Assembly: GCA_013138655.1 (NCBI GenBank) | Contig: WTCI01000316.1 | Location: 1 to 8,192 of the forward strand | DNA from: Desulfuromonadaceae bacterium | Lineage (GTDB): Bacteria > Desulfobacterota > Desulfuromonadia > Desulfuromonadales > Geopsychrobacteraceae | DNA: 8,192 bases | Direction: 5' to 3' | Shown here: piece by piece, positions 7,017 to 8,192 of the stretch | How the letters are laid out: each line of letters begins with the position of its first letter | Position numbering within the stretch: position 1 is the stretch's first letter | Program-made: the position numbers and the translations under genes | The notes under the pieces: model-generated | The model's database searches: none | Seen by the model: only the letters and a program-made list of their open reading frames with translations | What the model was told of the DNA's origin: nothing

Positions 7017-7020
7017 AACG

Positions 7021-7273
7021 CGGGCAGCGCCGAAAAGGGCCAGAATTAGAAGACAGGATTAGCCGCACGGGGCACCAGGCCTTGTAGGTCGAAATTTTTG
7101 CTTAGCCAGCGTATTCTTTTTTGCGAGACCATCAACTATGGACTGGGGTCCCTTTTTCTTCTCAGCTTTTGCGCCGCGACCCTGTTGCCGTCAGGTCGGA
7201 ATGACTTACGCCATCTCACCATCGCCTGGTTGACCCTGCAGGGCCGCCGGCTGATTCCATAACTGGAGTTCCA
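7021..7273. other. Leader region of the MFS gene, no gene seen
   Basis: About 250 bp with no convincing gene. It holds a bulged hairpin (CGACCCTG 7177-7184 with CAGGTCG 7192-7198) and a perfect 10-bp palindrome CCCTGCAGGG (7234-7243), which ends about 20 bp before the MFS ribosome site. A regulator site is possible but unproven. I found no good sigma-70 promoter; the best -10-like box, TATTCT at 7112-7117, lacks a -35 partner. A frame open from 7050 to a TAA at 7260-7262 lacks an ATG. Confidence 0.4.
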
Positions 7274-8192
7274 ATGCTTTATACCCCGGCATTTGCCGCA
7301 CTCTTTATCGCCAACCTTTTTCTGGTCGCCAGTTTTGCCAGCTTTTTTCTCTTCCCCCTGTTTATCACCGAACATGGCGGCAGCCAGCAGGATATCGGCA
7401 TTATCATGGGGATTTTTGCCCTGGCTTCAGCCCTCTGTCGTCCCTGGGTTTCGGAGATGATCGATCGAATCGGCCGCAAACGCAGTTTCACTCTCGGCTG
7501 CGTGATTATGACCCTGCTGCCGATTCTGCACTTGCCCCTTGCCGGCCCGCTTTCATCTTATTACCTGCCACTGTTGTTGATGAGAATCGTCCACGGCATC
7601 GGTCTGGCCATCTGCTTTACTTCGGTATTCACTTTTATCGTTGATCTGATCCCTGAGGAACGGCTCAATGAAGGAATCGGCATGTTCGGCACCTCCGGCC
7701 TGATCGGCCTGGCAGTCGGTCCGGCCATTGCTGAGCCGATCATGATCCGGTTCGGGTTCAGCGCTCTTTTTCTTACCGCCACCGGAATGGCGGCTCTCGG
7801 CCTGCTGATACACCTGCCGGTGCGCGATCTACACCACCAGCAACCGCAGACAACCGTAGCTTCGCCATCCTTTTTCGCCCTACTCAAACAACGCAAACAA
7901 CTGATCAGCGGAACTCTGGCAATGGTCTTCGGTTTCGGTCTCGCCGCGACCGGCAACTTTATCGCTCCCTTGGCCCAAGAACGACAACTCAGCTACATCT
8001 CTCTCTACTATATTGCGTATTCTTGCGCAGCCGTCGGTGTGCGTTTTTTTGCCGGGCGTATCGCCGATCGGATCGGCGAAAATCAGCTTATCCCCTGGGG
8101 TTTTATTTTAGCCTCAAGCGGTCTGCTGCTGGTGCCGCTGGTTCATGGCAATTTAATGCTTGTCTGCGTCGGCTTTGTTTTCGGTATCGGAC
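7274..8192 (+). CDS. Major facilitator superfamily transporter, 3' end cut by window edge
   Basis: An inner-membrane secondary transporter; 306 residues are visible of a protein usually near 390-400. Hydrophobic helices fall at roughly 5-30, 40-58, 72-90, 97-122, 135-155 and 160-181. A polar central loop follows at 182-207 (VRDLHHQQPQ), then helices resume at about 208-230, 243-260 and 272-290. MFS motif A is seen in the loop between helices 2 and 3 as DRIGRKR (64-70). It recurs in the second half as GRIADRIGE (261-269), showing the two-fold 12-helix plan. The ATG at 7274 has GGAG (7265-7268) 5 nt upstream. It is divergent from mqnP. The pattern fits drug or metabolite efflux members, but nothing visible defines the substrate. 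Confidence 0.9.
   Translation, partial: MLYTPAFAALFIANLFLVASFASFFLFPLFITEHGGSQQDIGIIMGIFALASALCRPWVSEMIDRIGRKRSFTLGCVIMTLLPILHLPLAGPLSSYYLPLLLMRIVHGIGLAICFTSVFTFIVDLIPEERLNEGIGMFGTSGLIGLAVGPAIAEPIMIRFGFSALFLTATGMAALGLLIHLPVRDLHHQQPQTTVASPSFFALLKQRKQLISGTLAMVFGFGLAATGNFIAPLAQERQLSYISLYYIAYSCAAVGVRFFAGRIADRIGENQLIPWGFILASSGLLLVPLVHGNLMLVCVGFVFGIG

Larger units (their letters stand above)
6815..7020. repeat. Structured intergenic repeat-like block
   Basis: A roughly 200-bp stretch between the divergent mqnP and MFS genes with dense inverted repeats and no convincing gene. Its left part reads GATGGCGTCGCAAAAAGTCC, followed by the nested hairpin at 6860-6909; its right part holds the 8-bp stem at 6975-7016. 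A 76-codon leftward frame spans 6788-7018, but it has no ribosome site, low-complexity cysteine-rich content and no recognisable domain, so I treat it as a by-product of the repeat. From memory, stretches with this AAAAAGTCCGCCCTCCGGCGTTGCAG pattern (here split over 6832-6856) recur between genes in Geobacter relatives. No search was made, and the borders are approximate. Confidence 0.5.

Noticed and set aside
6788..7018. Leftward 76-codon frame in the mqnP-MFS gap
   Set aside because: No ribosome site, no recognisable domain, and it coincides with the inverted-repeat block. Most likely a chance translation of a non-coding repeat.
7098..7262. Rightward frame from a TTG, about 54 residues with one hydrophobic stretch (NYGLGSLFLLSFCAATLLP), ending just before the MFS ribosome site
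   Set aside because: No ATG or GTG start, no ribosome site and no family match I recognise. It could be a gene remnant, but the evidence is too thin to call.
7136..7375. Leftward lysine-rich frame overlapping the MFS start
   Set aside because: It runs antisense across the ribosome site and first helices of a clear transporter; composition is that of a reverse-strand shadow.
1..8192. Defence system, CRISPR array, prophage, integron or toxin-antitoxin pair
   Set aside because: No spaced direct repeats, nuclease/helicase sets, integrases, transposases or small paired genes are seen. All sizeable genes belong to known housekeeping or transporter families.

Overview
The window looks like ordinary chromosomal DNA from a Gram-negative, probably anaerobic bacterium of the Desulfuromonadales/Geobacter type. 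That placement is an inference. It rests on the protein sequences, the futalosine (MqnE/MqnC) route to menaquinone, and two intergenic stretches resembling the dispersed repeats seen in those genomes. No rRNA or other phylogenetic marker is present.

Positions 1-6681 are read leftward and form one compact gene string. In transcription order it runs: UbiA-family prenyltransferase (mqnP), flavin prenyltransferase (ubiX), aminodeoxyfutalosine synthase (mqnE), cyclic dehypoxanthine futalosine synthase (mqnC), histidinol-phosphate aminotransferase (hisC), adenine DNA glycosylase (mutY) and ribonuclease D (rnd, cut by the left edge). Junctions are tight: 4 bp, 14 bp, 2 bp (or an overlap), about 85 bp between mqnC and hisC, an 8 bp overlap between hisC and mutY, and 0 bp between mutY and rnd. 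The first four genes supply middle and late steps of menaquinone synthesis. The mqnA, mqnB, mqnD and ubiD-type partners are not in the window. The last three genes are housekeeping functions (histidine synthesis, 8-oxoG:A repair, RNA 3'-end trimming) that seem to share the transcript.

The only gap within the string, 2949-3034, holds a 19-bp near-perfect palindrome next to a GC-rich hairpin, both of which look like inserted repeat units.

Positions 6682-7273 contain no convincing gene. They hold the probable mqnP promoter, a structured repeat-like block (about 6815-7020) with nested inverted repeats, and a leader region for the divergent gene. From 7274 to the right edge a major facilitator superfamily (MFS) transporter is read rightward and is cut by the window end.

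I found no CRISPR array, transposase, phage gene, tRNA, rRNA or recognisable defence system. The most notable features are the non-coding repeats and the joining of a partial futalosine cluster to DNA repair and RNA genes.
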